A stretch of 64,000 nucleotides of DNA from DASRAA01 sp963814165 (GTDB lineage: Bacteria > Acidobacteriota > Terriglobia > Terriglobales > Acidobacteriaceae): positions 123,675 through 187,674 of the forward strand of contig CAWFBW010000019.1 in assembly GCA_963814165.1 (NCBI GenBank), read 5' to 3'. Both the position numbers and the translations under genes were made by a program. A model generated the notes under the pieces. The model had not been told where the DNA came from. It was given only the letters and a program-made list of their open reading frames with translations, and ran no database searches. Positions 55,250 through 62,689 of this stretch are shown in pieces (the first letter of the stretch is position 1; each line of letters starts with the position of its first letter).

Positions 55250-56056
55250 TTACTGGTACGGATTGGGATCCAACGCTGGCATGTACGAGGCGGACGGTAC
55301 AAAGTTGCCGCCCAAGGAACATTGGGCGTTCGCTCCTGCGAGCGTGAACCTGCCGTAGAACACCGGACACTTGCACGTGGCGGTCGAGCCGCCCTCATCG
55401 AGCGTGCAGGGCGCGGTCATGCAGCCGGCAAATGGCGCTTTCGAACAAGTGGTGGTGGGAGACTGGCGGTTCAAAGCCTTCACCAATTTCTCTTGCGTCG
55501 AAGGGTCGTACGTCGAAATTACATCCGCGCCCGGGATGAGGGCCCCGCTCGGAAGGTCTTGGCAAACCGGAGCCGTGTTGGTCCCCGTGCAGGTGTTGGT
55601 GCCAGTGGTGCCGTTCGCAAAACAAGCCTGAACGGTTGACTGGTACACCGGATAATTCAGAATTGCTGTGACCAGCACGAAATTGGGCTTGTTGTAGACC
55701 AAGCACTTGCAATTGGCGGAGCGGCCGTCAGGAGAGAGCGTGCAAGGCAGGGGCGGCTTGCCTGATTCAAAACAGAGCGCAAACTGCGAGGAACACGCTA
55801 AGAATTGCGACCCTTTCTCCGCCGTGTCGCGATAGGCAGGTCCGAAATTCGTAGTCCAATGCCTGGACTCGTCCCAGAACAAGGGCGAATCAGGCACAAA
55901 CTGCTGCTTCCAGTTCAACGGGTCGATCCAGTAGGACGAAGTGTTGGGTGCGGAAGAAGCCTGAGGGTTGATCGTTTGCGCTGCCATTGGGCATGCCAGG
56001 CTGCAGCCCAAGAGCATCAGGAATACACAGGCCAGAACCGGTTTCAGTGGACGCAT
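55250..56056 (-). CDS. Secreted Cys-rich protein with an internal duplication, unknown
   Basis: 268 residues with a signal peptide (about 1-27, containing CSLACPMAAQ). The mature part has a repeated Cys module: PCTLSPDGRSANCKCLVYNKP (about 103-123) and PCTLDEGGSTATCKCPVFYGR (about 220-240), each preceded by a CSS/CSK...C pair. The spacing suggests disulphide-bonded twin domains. No known family is recognised. A TCTCCTTT run (GGAG on the coding strand) lies just upstream of the ATG. Confidence 0.75.
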   Translation of the reverse strand: MRPLKPVLACVFLMLLGCSLACPMAAQTINPQASSAPNTSSYWIDPLNWKQQFVPDSPLFWDESRHWTTNFGPAYRDTAEKGSQFLACSSQFALCFESGKPPLPCTLSPDGRSANCKCLVYNKPNFVLVTAILNYPVYQSTVQACFANGTTGTNTCTGTNTAPVCQDLPSGALIPGADVISTYDPSTQEKLVKALNRQSPTTTCSKAPFAGCMTAPCTLDEGGSTATCKCPVFYGRFTLAGANAQCSLGGNFVPSASYMPALDPNPYQ

Positions 56057-56180
56057 AAGATTCTCCTTTAACGTCCAGCCCAGCCTTTACGGTCAGTCTG
56101 GACGGCAGAATCATTAGCCGGAACGGGCGGCAAGTCAAGCAGATTGTTAACGGTCAGTCGCGGTGCCGGTGCTAGGAATG

Positions 56181-56269
56181 AAAACCCCCACCCCGCCAAA
56201 GGAAGGCGGGATGGGCCACCCTCTCATGTAAGTTTATTGCTATCAATAAGTTGACTGGGTTGGCCACCC
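56181..56269 (+). repeat. REP element 6 with conserved spacer
   Basis: AAAACCCCCACCCCGCC-AAAGGAA-GGCGGGATGGGCCACC, then CATGTAAGTTTATTGCTATC, AATAAGTTGAC and TGGGTTGGCCACCCC. Confidence 0.85.
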
Positions 56270-56319
56270 CGCCCGCCACGGAATATGTAGGCCGCCTGCT
56301 GTATCAAACTCAGGCCTGC

Positions 56320-56796
56320 TCAGAGTTTTCCAACGGAAGTGCTGGCGCACACCACGAACGGATACTGAGTTGTGATACAGCAAAACAGGATGGAGCCGTC
56401 CTTAATGATGGCCCAGCAACCCGCTGAGGGACCCGTGCCCAGTATTATTGTGGGGTCGCGAAGAAACTCAACCACCGGCACCGGTCGCAGCTTTTTCGGC
56501 TGGCCTGATCCGCCCAGGGCCTTCTTCAAGATACTCAAGATCTGGGGTGTAGCCGGCTTACATTGGGCGCAGCTTTCGATTTGAACCCGCTCCACCATGC
56601 CCTTCTTGATGATCGCGGTCGCGTTCCTTCGCGATCCACCGTACTGGAAAAAGCCGACATGAATCTCGGCTTTTGCCGCCTTCGAGAGCTTGGCCGCATC
56701 GAGGTAGGCCACAGACGGCGATACCTGAAAAGGAATGCGCTTAATCGTGGCCTTCAGCGGAACTTCCACAGTGATAACCGATTTGGATTTTGCCAT
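56320..56796 (-). CDS. Hypothetical protein
   Basis: 158 residues, start MAKSKSVITVEVPLKATIKR. It has several Cys, including a CAQC pair (about 84-87), and a hydrophobic, Cys-containing end (CWAIIKDGSILFCCITTQYP). The N-terminal half looks beta-rich (FQVSPSVAYLDAAKLSKAAK, AEIHVGFFQYGG). No signal peptide. The start at 56796 is chosen because GGAGGGGCGA precedes it. Family not recognised. Confidence 0.7.
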   Translation of the reverse strand: MAKSKSVITVEVPLKATIKRIPFQVSPSVAYLDAAKLSKAAKAEIHVGFFQYGGSRRNATAIIKKGMVERVQIESCAQCKPATPQILSILKKALGGSGQPKKLRPVPVVEFLRDPTIILGTGPSAGCWAIIKDGSILFCCITTQYPFVVCASTSVGKL

Positions 56797-57397
56797 TCGC
56801 CCCTCCTGACGGGCAGTACTATACAACGCCTAGACTAGAACATGCCATCTCCGATCAGCTCCGTCGCAGAAATTTTCTACGGGCCCTGGCGAGAACGGAG
56901 CGCGGTGCGACGTCTGGATTATGGAAGGAAATCCCCCCAACCCCCTAAAGAAGGCGGGATGGGCACCCGCCCATCGACTGGGTTCTATAAAAGGGGATGT
57001 CAAGAGAAAACACTTCTCCCCTCGCGGGAGCAGAGTTATTTCTCTGACATCCAGCCCCTTTCGTCCTCGCCAGTGCCGGCGGTTCGCAGTTCTTCGCTGG
57101 TTTCATCTCCGCGCAACGGCATTCTTCGCTAGCTGAAGCTACTCAAGCCTGACGGTGGTCCCGCTCAGCGGGCCAACCCATGGTTCTATCTGAGACTCGC
57201 GGTCTGAGCCCGCGGCCAGTATGGCTTTGTTGGGTTATCCGAGGGAGCCCGCCGCGGCGGGGTGGCCCGTGAGACTTGGTCTGCCAGCGGCGGACACTTA
57301 GCCTAACCAGCCGAAAGATACTTGCCCTCGAACCCGAGCTCGCAGCCCGAACAGAAAAACGCGGAGTGAAACCCGCTTTCCCTGCGGTGCCGCGCGC
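56797..57397. other. Non-coding region: REP element 7 and structured flank of the IS110 element
   Basis: 600 bases without a convincing gene. 56931-56970 is a degenerate REP unit (CCCCCTAAAGAAGGCGGGATGGGCACCCGCC). From about 57150 to 57397 there are several strong short stems: GGTCCCGCTCAGCGGGCC, CTGAGACTCGCGGTCTGAG-type, and CCCGCCGCGGCGGG. This stretch lies 3' of the IS110 transposase. Confidence 0.6.
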
Positions 57398-58465
57398 TCA
57401 AGCGGCTTGTGGCTTCACATACTCGGCGTCGAACGCCTCTCCTTTCTTCCACACATGCAACGTGACGGCGGCGATCTTGCGCGCCAGGGTCAGCCGCGCC
57501 ATCTCCGCTCGCATCCCTTTTTTCAGAAGATTTTGGTAGAACTGGCCGAACGCTCCCTCGCTGCCGCTCGCCGTCGTGGCCGCGCTCTTAAACAGGTTCT
57601 TCAGATCGTGGTTGTGATTGCGGTTCAGCCCGCGAATGAACAGCGGCTTCTTCTTGTGCTCGATCTGTCCGTTGACCACGCGGTACTCGCCGCTGTCGCG
57701 CGTCTCCAGCGCCAACCCGCAGTAGGCCCAGAACTGCCGCTTGGTGCGAAAGCGATGCGGCGTCTGCACTCGCCCAATCAACAGCGCCACCCGTATCGGA
57801 CCCAGCCACGGCACCGTGCGCAGCAGCCTGGCCTCGCCATACTTGCGACACTCCACCATGAGATCCCGCTTCGCCTCGCGCCGCAACTGCTGCAGCGCAT
57901 CCAGCTCCTGGTAGAGCCGCCGCGCCCGCCGCTGCAACCCGCTGTTGCGCAACTGCGCCAGCCACTCTTGGCGATGCCGCGCTCCGAAAACCTTTGCGCC
58001 GGCGCAGGCAATCGCCTGGCTGCGATACAGCGCCTTCAACCGCCCCATCGTGCGCGTGGTGTCTTCCGTCAGTGCCGCATAACTGCGCCCCAGATGCTTC
58101 ACCGCCGCCGTGCTGTTCTGTCCGTGATACACCGGCTTGAGATATCCCAGGCGCAGCAACTCCGCCAGTTTGCGCGCGTCGATCGCGTCACTCTTGCTGC
58201 CCGCTTTCAGCAGCGCATTCTTCCGCGGATTGCACACCACCAGATACGCCACTCGTCTCACCAGCAAGTCGTAGAGCCAGGCGGAGTGCGTGCCTTCCTC
58301 GAAGGTGACGTGCAGTGTCCCGCCCAGTCCCCGCAGAAAATCCAGAATCGCGGTGGCGTGCGTGGCGATGACTAACTCCATCACCAGCTTGCCCTCAGCG
58401 TTGAGCACCGCCCCCGAGATGGTGTCGCGGTGGACATCCAGTCCGACATACTTGATGCTATTCAT
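57398..58465 (-). CDS. IS110-family transposase (DEDD recombinase)
   Basis: 355 residues. N-terminal RuvC-like DEDD domain: KYVGLDVHRDTISGAVLN (first Asp), VTFEEGTHSAWLYDLL (Glu), GSKSDAIDARKLAELLRLG (paired Asp). The C-terminal Transposase_20 domain has LLRTVPWLGPIRVALLIGRV, FRTKRQFWAYCGLALETRDS and the Ser-bearing AATTASGSEGAFGQFY. IS110 elements have no conventional terminal repeats and are guided by a bridge RNA from their non-coding end. Element ends cannot be set from one copy; the stems 3' of the gene are candidate RNA. Confidence 0.93.
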   Translation of the reverse strand: MNSIKYVGLDVHRDTISGAVLNAEGKLVMELVIATHATAILDFLRGLGGTLHVTFEEGTHSAWLYDLLVRRVAYLVVCNPRKNALLKAGSKSDAIDARKLAELLRLGYLKPVYHGQNSTAAVKHLGRSYAALTEDTTRTMGRLKALYRSQAIACAGAKVFGARHRQEWLAQLRNSGLQRRARRLYQELDALQQLRREAKRDLMVECRKYGEARLLRTVPWLGPIRVALLIGRVQTPHRFRTKRQFWAYCGLALETRDSGEYRVVNGQIEHKKKPLFIRGLNRNHNHDLKNLFKSAATTASGSEGAFGQFYQNLLKKGMRAEMARLTLARKIAAVTLHVWKKGEAFDAEYVKPQAA

Positions 58466-58605
58466 CGGGTGTTCCTTTCCTCAGGTTGAGTTACTGCTTC
58501 AGCACAGCAACCTTAAACCTGCCTGGAAAGGGGCGCCCTTTTATAATGCGTGGCCCAGATATCCAACTCAAATGTATGGTGTGCCCAGCAAGTGATGGAA
58601 GGCAG

Positions 58606-59031
58606 TTACCGTTGACGCGTGAGTACGTCGTCAAAAACCACGTCCGGCCCATCGCCATCTATTTTCGGTACCCGTAGGACTCGCACTCTGAGTCCATCCC
58701 CTCCCGTCGAGAGTTGCATGTCTCTGGGTCCCCTACTCGGAAAATCAACGGTGCAAGAGAGAATTGAATCCTTATATGTCGCGCTCGCAGATCGGGTCTC
58801 GTTGTGGTCCCGGTCGTACACTGAGACGTTACCGTTTTTCTCGACCGTGAACACCACGGTTATGTTGCCCTTGCTGCCTGTCGACTTGTCATTCAATATC
58901 CCATACCAAGTTCCGACAAATTTGGTCGGAATCGAGTGGGGGATAAGCGGAATAAGTGCAATGGCAGCTAGAACCACACCGATCAGTGCGATAACATCCC
59001 CTTTCGACCATTCTCCTCCCAGCAATTTCAT
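58606..59031 (-). CDS. Membrane-anchored small hypothetical protein
   Basis: 141 residues. One transmembrane helix (about 12-30, VIALIGVVLAAIALIPLIP), then an extracytoplasmic part of about 105 residues with FVGTWYGILNDKSTGSKGN and NITVVFTVEKNGNVSVYDRD, a GTW start and strand pattern like small lipocalin-type folds. Family not recognised. It sits between the IS110 gene and the IS4 copy. Confidence 0.65.
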   Translation of the reverse strand: MKLLGGEWSKGDVIALIGVVLAAIALIPLIPHSIPTKFVGTWYGILNDKSTGSKGNITVVFTVEKNGNVSVYDRDHNETRSASATYKDSILSCTVDFPSRGPRDMQLSTGGDGLRVRVLRVPKIDGDGPDVVFDDVLTRQR

Positions 59032-59339
59032 GGAGGAAGCATATCATTGGCTATCCATCAGCGTGGCCCAGCCCGCGCACGTCAAGAAAAAACTTTGCAG
59101 GTGGGTGCCCCATCCGGCCTGATTTTGGCCCGGTGGGTCTTTTGATTTTCACCGACAGCCGACCACTGGCACCCAAATCACAAGGCGCGGAGCGCCGACG
59201 AGCTTTTAGGCGTGCGCGTAAGCGCGCGCTTCGCATCGCCCAACTGACCCAGCCGCGGAGCGGCGTTGCAAATCCGTGAATGCCATCTGCTCCCGCAGCC
59301 AACAATCCTCTCGGCCTCACAGATCCAGTCCCGCCGAGC
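59032..59339. other. Intergenic region up to the IS4 left end
   Basis: 308 bases, no gene. A REP-like CGGGTGCCCCATCCGGC-type unit lies near 59100-59145 and a CAGTCCCGCCGAGC half-palindrome stands directly outside the IS4 end. Confidence 0.55.
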
Positions 59340-60650
59340 GGCATAAGCGTTAACTTAATGTTTGCAGTTTACGTGTGCGCGGGGCGGAGGCAAGCCGATG
59401 TGCGATCTGATTCCAGTGGAGGAGCGTATTGGCCAAGGGGAGGTTGGGGTTCACCGCCGCGAGGATTTCGTGCAACAGGTATTCGGTTTCACGCCAGCGG
59501 CTGGGTTGCTGCCTGCAGTTGATAACCCCAGGGGGAAAACCCTTTCGCCGTTTGCATCAGATGTTCGGCCAGCAGGCTGACCAGGAGTTTGCCATACAAC
59601 CAGGCGCGGGCACTGGCCGGGTCTTTTTTGGGTAAGTGACCCAAGCCGGCCAGAGACTTCATGCGTTTGAAGGCCAGCTCTATTTGCCAGCGCCGACGAT
59701 AGTATTCCAACACCACTTCGGCGGAAAACGAGTCCGGCAGACTGGTCCAGAGAAACAAGTATTGTGTTGCCGCCCAACTGGGTTGTGAAATCACTCTTCC
59801 GTCGCGGCTCGCCTCCCGCCGCAGACGTTTTTGTTCCAGTCGTGTGGCCGCTGCGCTACGCCGCACGGCCAGCAAGCGGCCGGGAAAGCGTTGCCCCTCA
59901 TGCTGCACCTGCGTCGGCCAAGTCCCCACTCTACCGACCCGCAGCGAGCGCGCCTGCCGCAAGGGATCGCAGGCGCGCCCCTGCCCGTCGAGCAGCGCTA
60001 ATAGCGAGGGCGTAAGGCGCACCACCACATCCGCCTCGGCCTTCAGCACATGGGCAATGCCGCTCGACCGTCCATAGATACGATCGCCCAACAGAATCTC
60101 CCCCCGCCGCACCGGCACTCGTTTCCAACTCTCCCCGCCACGCACGTCGGTGAGTTCGAAAAAATCACAGCGCAGATCTGCCAAGCGTAAGCCGTAATGC
60201 AGACGCCAATTCGTCCCCGTGCTGCCCGGCTCGGAAACTACCGTCGCATCGATGGCCCTCACCACCCGCTGCGGTGCCGCCCACAGCCCTTGCCCCGCTC
60301 CTCCCAACTGCTGCGCCAGCCACAACAACCAGGCTTCGCTCGCCCGCAGTCGCTTAAACAAAGCCACCGCACTCAATTGCGCCAGCCCCGCCTCGCGCGC
60401 CCGCACCGCGGTCTCCGCCAGCGAGCATCCCTGTCCCAGATGCATCAGCAGGACCCGCAGTAAAGCAGCCGCATCCCGCACTCCGCGAGTCCGTCTCAGG
60501 GCTCCCGTCGTACGCGCTTGTTCTGCCCATCCTGGCGGCAGGAACTGCTGCAGTACCTCCCAACTCCCCAACCCCTCAAGGCCGTTGTCCATGCCGTAAG
60601 CATAATCTCCGACGCGTAACTCTGGCAACAATTAAGTTAACGCTTATGCC
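59340..60650 (-). mobile_element. IS4-family insertion sequence, copy 1 (1311 bp)
   Basis: Terminal inverted repeats: GGCATAAGCGTTAACTTAAT at 59340-59359 and its complement at 60631-60650. It carries one transposase gene and its encoded protein is identical to that of copy 2. Outside it are GTCCCGCCGAGC on the left and GCTTAGCGGGAC on the right, the two halves of the REP palindrome. The 7-base flanks GCCGAGC and GCTTAGC do not match, so this copy either lost its duplication or recombined with another copy. Confidence 0.92.
59489..60631 (-). CDS. IS4-family DDE transposase, copy 1
   Basis: 380 residues. The IS4 hallmark Y(2)R(3)E(6)K reads YRRRWQIELAFKRMK (about 325-339). The first two catalytic Asp fit RAIDATVVSEPGST and LLGDRIYGRSSGI. 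Start: a TTG at the end of the inverted repeat is in frame; the first ATG gives MDNGLEGLGSWEVLQ. The product cuts at the GGCATAAGCG ends and is the best candidate to move the cassette at 12342-16270. Confidence 0.93.
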   Translation of the reverse strand: MLPELRVGDYAYGMDNGLEGLGSWEVLQQFLPPGWAEQARTTGALRRTRGVRDAAALLRVLLMHLGQGCSLAETAVRAREAGLAQLSAVALFKRLRASEAWLLWLAQQLGGAGQGLWAAPQRVVRAIDATVVSEPGSTGTNWRLHYGLRLADLRCDFFELTDVRGGESWKRVPVRRGEILLGDRIYGRSSGIAHVLKAEADVVVRLTPSLLALLDGQGRACDPLRQARSLRVGRVGTWPTQVQHEGQRFPGRLLAVRRSAAATRLEQKRLRREASRDGRVISQPSWAATQYLFLWTSLPDSFSAEVVLEYYRRRWQIELAFKRMKSLAGLGHLPKKDPASARAWLYGKLLVSLLAEHLMQTAKGFSPWGYQLQAATQPLA

Positions 60651-60757
60651 GCTTAGCGGGACTGCGCGCGAGCCTTCGGCAGAGAGGAATGGTTTTCGTT
60701 ATTCGCTTTCCCAGCGATGAATCGCTGGGCTTTCTTCTACCGTCCCGCTAGGCGGGA
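60651..60757 (+). repeat. REP-like target unit, copy 1
   Basis: GCTTAGCGGGACTGCGCGCG, AGCCTTCGGCAGAGAGGAAT, CCCAGCGATGAATCGCTGGG, then GTCCCGCTAGGCGGGA. About 107 bases, repeated in the same order and orientation at 62582-62689. Confidence 0.8.
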
Positions 60758-60929
60758 TTTCATTTTCGTGAGCGCGGGGTCGTTGGGCACGCGAAAGAAA
60801 TGGCAAAGGCCTCACGTTTGCCAACGGCAGGTAAATATGGGCCACGGGGCGAAGAACGCCGCTCCGCGGCTCGGCTCGACTGGGCCCAATTTGCGCGGGC
60901 TCACGCCCACGTCTAAAAGCAGGTACAAA

Positions 60930-62326
60930 CCGGGCAGATACTTTACAGATCAGACCGGGGACATAGTTTACACCTGGGTCCGTTCACGAAGGCGTGTAGA
61001 ACAAGGCATGCCTTGGAAAGTGAGCGGAGTGGTGAAGAAACGCAAACAGTTTCTGGCGGAGTATGCGTCAGGAGAGAGGACGATGAGGGAGTTGTGCGGT
61101 ATGTACGGGATCTCGCGGCCGACCGGGTATGCGGTGTTGCGGCGCTTCCAGGAGCAGGGCGAGACGGGACTGCAAGAGCGGAGTCGGGCGGCGCTGCGGC
61201 ATCCCAACCAGACGGCGGCGGAGATTGAGGAGGCGGTGCTGGAGCTGCGGCGGGAGCACATGACTTGGGGACCGCGCAAGCTGAAGTGGGTGCTGGAGCG
61301 GGAGTGTCCGCAAGTGGAGTGGCCGGCGGCGAGCACGATAGGAGCGCTGCTGGACCGGGAAGGTCTGACGCGGCATCGCAAAAAACGGCGCAAGGTGGCG
61401 CCGTATAGCGAGCCGCTGGCGGCAGCGACGGAGCCCAACCGCGTCTGGTGCGCCGATTTTAAAGGCTGGTTTCGGACTCAGGATGGCGAGCGTATCGATC
61501 CGCTGACCATCACGGACGCGCACAGCCGTTACCTGATCCGCTGTCAGGCGGTGGAGATGACGGACACGGCGCGGGTGCAGGCGATCTTCGAAGCGGCGTT
61601 TCGCGAATGCGGAATGCCTTGGGCGATGCGCACCGACAACGGGCCGCCATTCGCCTCGCGGGCGATCGCCGGGCTGTCGCGGCTGGCGGTGTGGTGCCTG
61701 AAGCTGGGGATTGTGCCGGAGCGGATCGAGGCGGGACATCCGGAGCAGAACGGGCGGCACGAGCGCATGCATCGCACGCTGAAGGCGGAGACGGCGTCGC
61801 CGGCCGCGGCCAACCGGCGGGCGCAGCAGCGCAGCTTCGACCGCTTCCGGCAAGAGTACAACCAGCAGCGGCCGCACGAGGCGTTGGGCATGCAGACGCC
61901 GGCCGCGGTGTACGTGCCGTCGCTGCGGGAGTATCCGGCGCGAGTGCGGGAGCCGGAGTACGACAGCGCGCTGTTGGTGCGGCGGGTGGACTGCACCGGG
62001 CACATCTCGTGGAAACATGTGAGCGTGTTCTTAAGTGATGTACTGACGGGCGAGCGGGTAGGGTTGCTGCCGGTCGATGAACGTCATTACGAGGTGTACT
62101 TCGGGAGCACTCCGCTGGCGCGCTTTGATAGCCATCAGCTGCGGATGGAGCGCCTGCCGAGTGCAAAACGCGAGCGGCGAAAAAACTGCGGAGGAAATGT
62201 GGAAATCTCAAACAGCGAGATTCCCACATTCCCTCCGCACGACTACTACGAAGGGAATGAAGGACAACCAGAACGGACGAAAGTGTAAAGCATGTCCCCG
62301 GTCTGCAATGTAAAGAATGTGCCCGG
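60930..62326 (+). mobile_element. IS481-family insertion sequence
   Basis: Inverted ends of about 44 bases: CCGGGCAGATACTTTACAGA at the left (60930) and, read inward, CCGGGCACATTCTTTACATT at the right (62326), both continuing CAGACCGGGGACAT..TTTACAC. It contains one transposase gene. It lies between the two inverted IS4 copies. Confidence 0.85.
61008..62288 (+). CDS. IS481-family transposase (DDE integrase core)
   Basis: About 426 residues. Helix-turn-helix N terminus (SGERTMRELCGMYGISRPTG, YAVLRRFQEQGETGLQERSR), then the rve core with catalytic acids in VWCADFKGWF, MRTDNGPPFASR and HPEQNGRHERMHRTL. A C-terminal tail follows. Start ATG 61008; an upstream open stretch to 60717 crosses the IS end and is not coding. 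Complete and apparently functional. Confidence 0.93.
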   Translation: MPWKVSGVVKKRKQFLAEYASGERTMRELCGMYGISRPTGYAVLRRFQEQGETGLQERSRAALRHPNQTAAEIEEAVLELRREHMTWGPRKLKWVLERECPQVEWPAASTIGALLDREGLTRHRKKRRKVAPYSEPLAAATEPNRVWCADFKGWFRTQDGERIDPLTITDAHSRYLIRCQAVEMTDTARVQAIFEAAFRECGMPWAMRTDNGPPFASRAIAGLSRLAVWCLKLGIVPERIEAGHPEQNGRHERMHRTLKAETASPAAANRRAQQRSFDRFRQEYNQQRPHEALGMQTPAAVYVPSLREYPARVREPEYDSALLVRRVDCTGHISWKHVSVFLSDVLTGERVGLLPVDERHYEVYFGSTPLARFDSHQLRMERLPSAKRERRKNCGGNVEISNSEIPTFPPHDYYEGNEGQPERTKV

Positions 62327-62378
62327 CTGGACAAGCACGTCGCGGCTCCGCCGCTATTGGCCCTGCCTCAAAAGAAAA

Positions 62379-62420
62379 ACGCCCTCAAGCCTCATAAAGA
62401 GGAAGGATTGTTGAGGGCGT
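62379..62420. other. Terminator-like inverted repeat
   Basis: ACGCCCTCAA pairs perfectly with TTGAGGGCGT across a 22-base loop. On the minus strand it is followed by TTTTTCTTTTG, so it could end transcription running leftward. Confidence 0.6.
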
Positions 62421-62581
62421 CGTTAAGTTGTCAAGCACATTCTCCAATGAACTCAGTGTCTGCGTCGGTGACGCCGGTCACGGGCAGGTGTTCAGTGGGA
62501 AATGGCCTTCGGTGGGAGTGCGCTTTGGAGGCCGATAGGGGACAGTGGGCTACCGGCGAAGAGCATTTTTATGTGCGCTTC

Positions 62582-62689
62582 GTCCCGCTTAGCGGTCCTG
62601 CGCGCAAGCCTTCGGCAGAGAGGAATGGGCTTCCGCATTCGCTTTCCCAGCGATGAATCGCTGGGCTCTCTTCTACCGTCCCGCTAAGC
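62582..62689 (+). repeat. REP-like target unit, copy 2
   Basis: GTCCCGCTTAGCGGTCCTGC, AGCCTTCGGCAGAGAGGAAT, CCCAGCGATGAATCGCTGGG, ending GTCCCGCTAAGC at the IS4 end. Direct repeat of 60651-60757. Its left palindrome is still uninterrupted and shows what the IS4 target looks like without an insertion. Confidence 0.8.

Larger units (their letters stand above)
62327..62689. other. Non-coding segment between IS481 and IS4 copy 2
   Basis: About 360 bases, no gene. It has an inverted repeat at 62379-62420 (ACGCCCTCAA / TTGAGGGCGT) with the loop of a terminator-like hairpin, then the second REP-like target unit (62582-62689). Confidence 0.6.

Noticed and set aside
60717..61007. N-terminal extension of about 97 residues on the IS481 transposase.
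   Set aside because: It would cross the left end of the element and include the REP-like unit; the family starts near the ATG at 61008.
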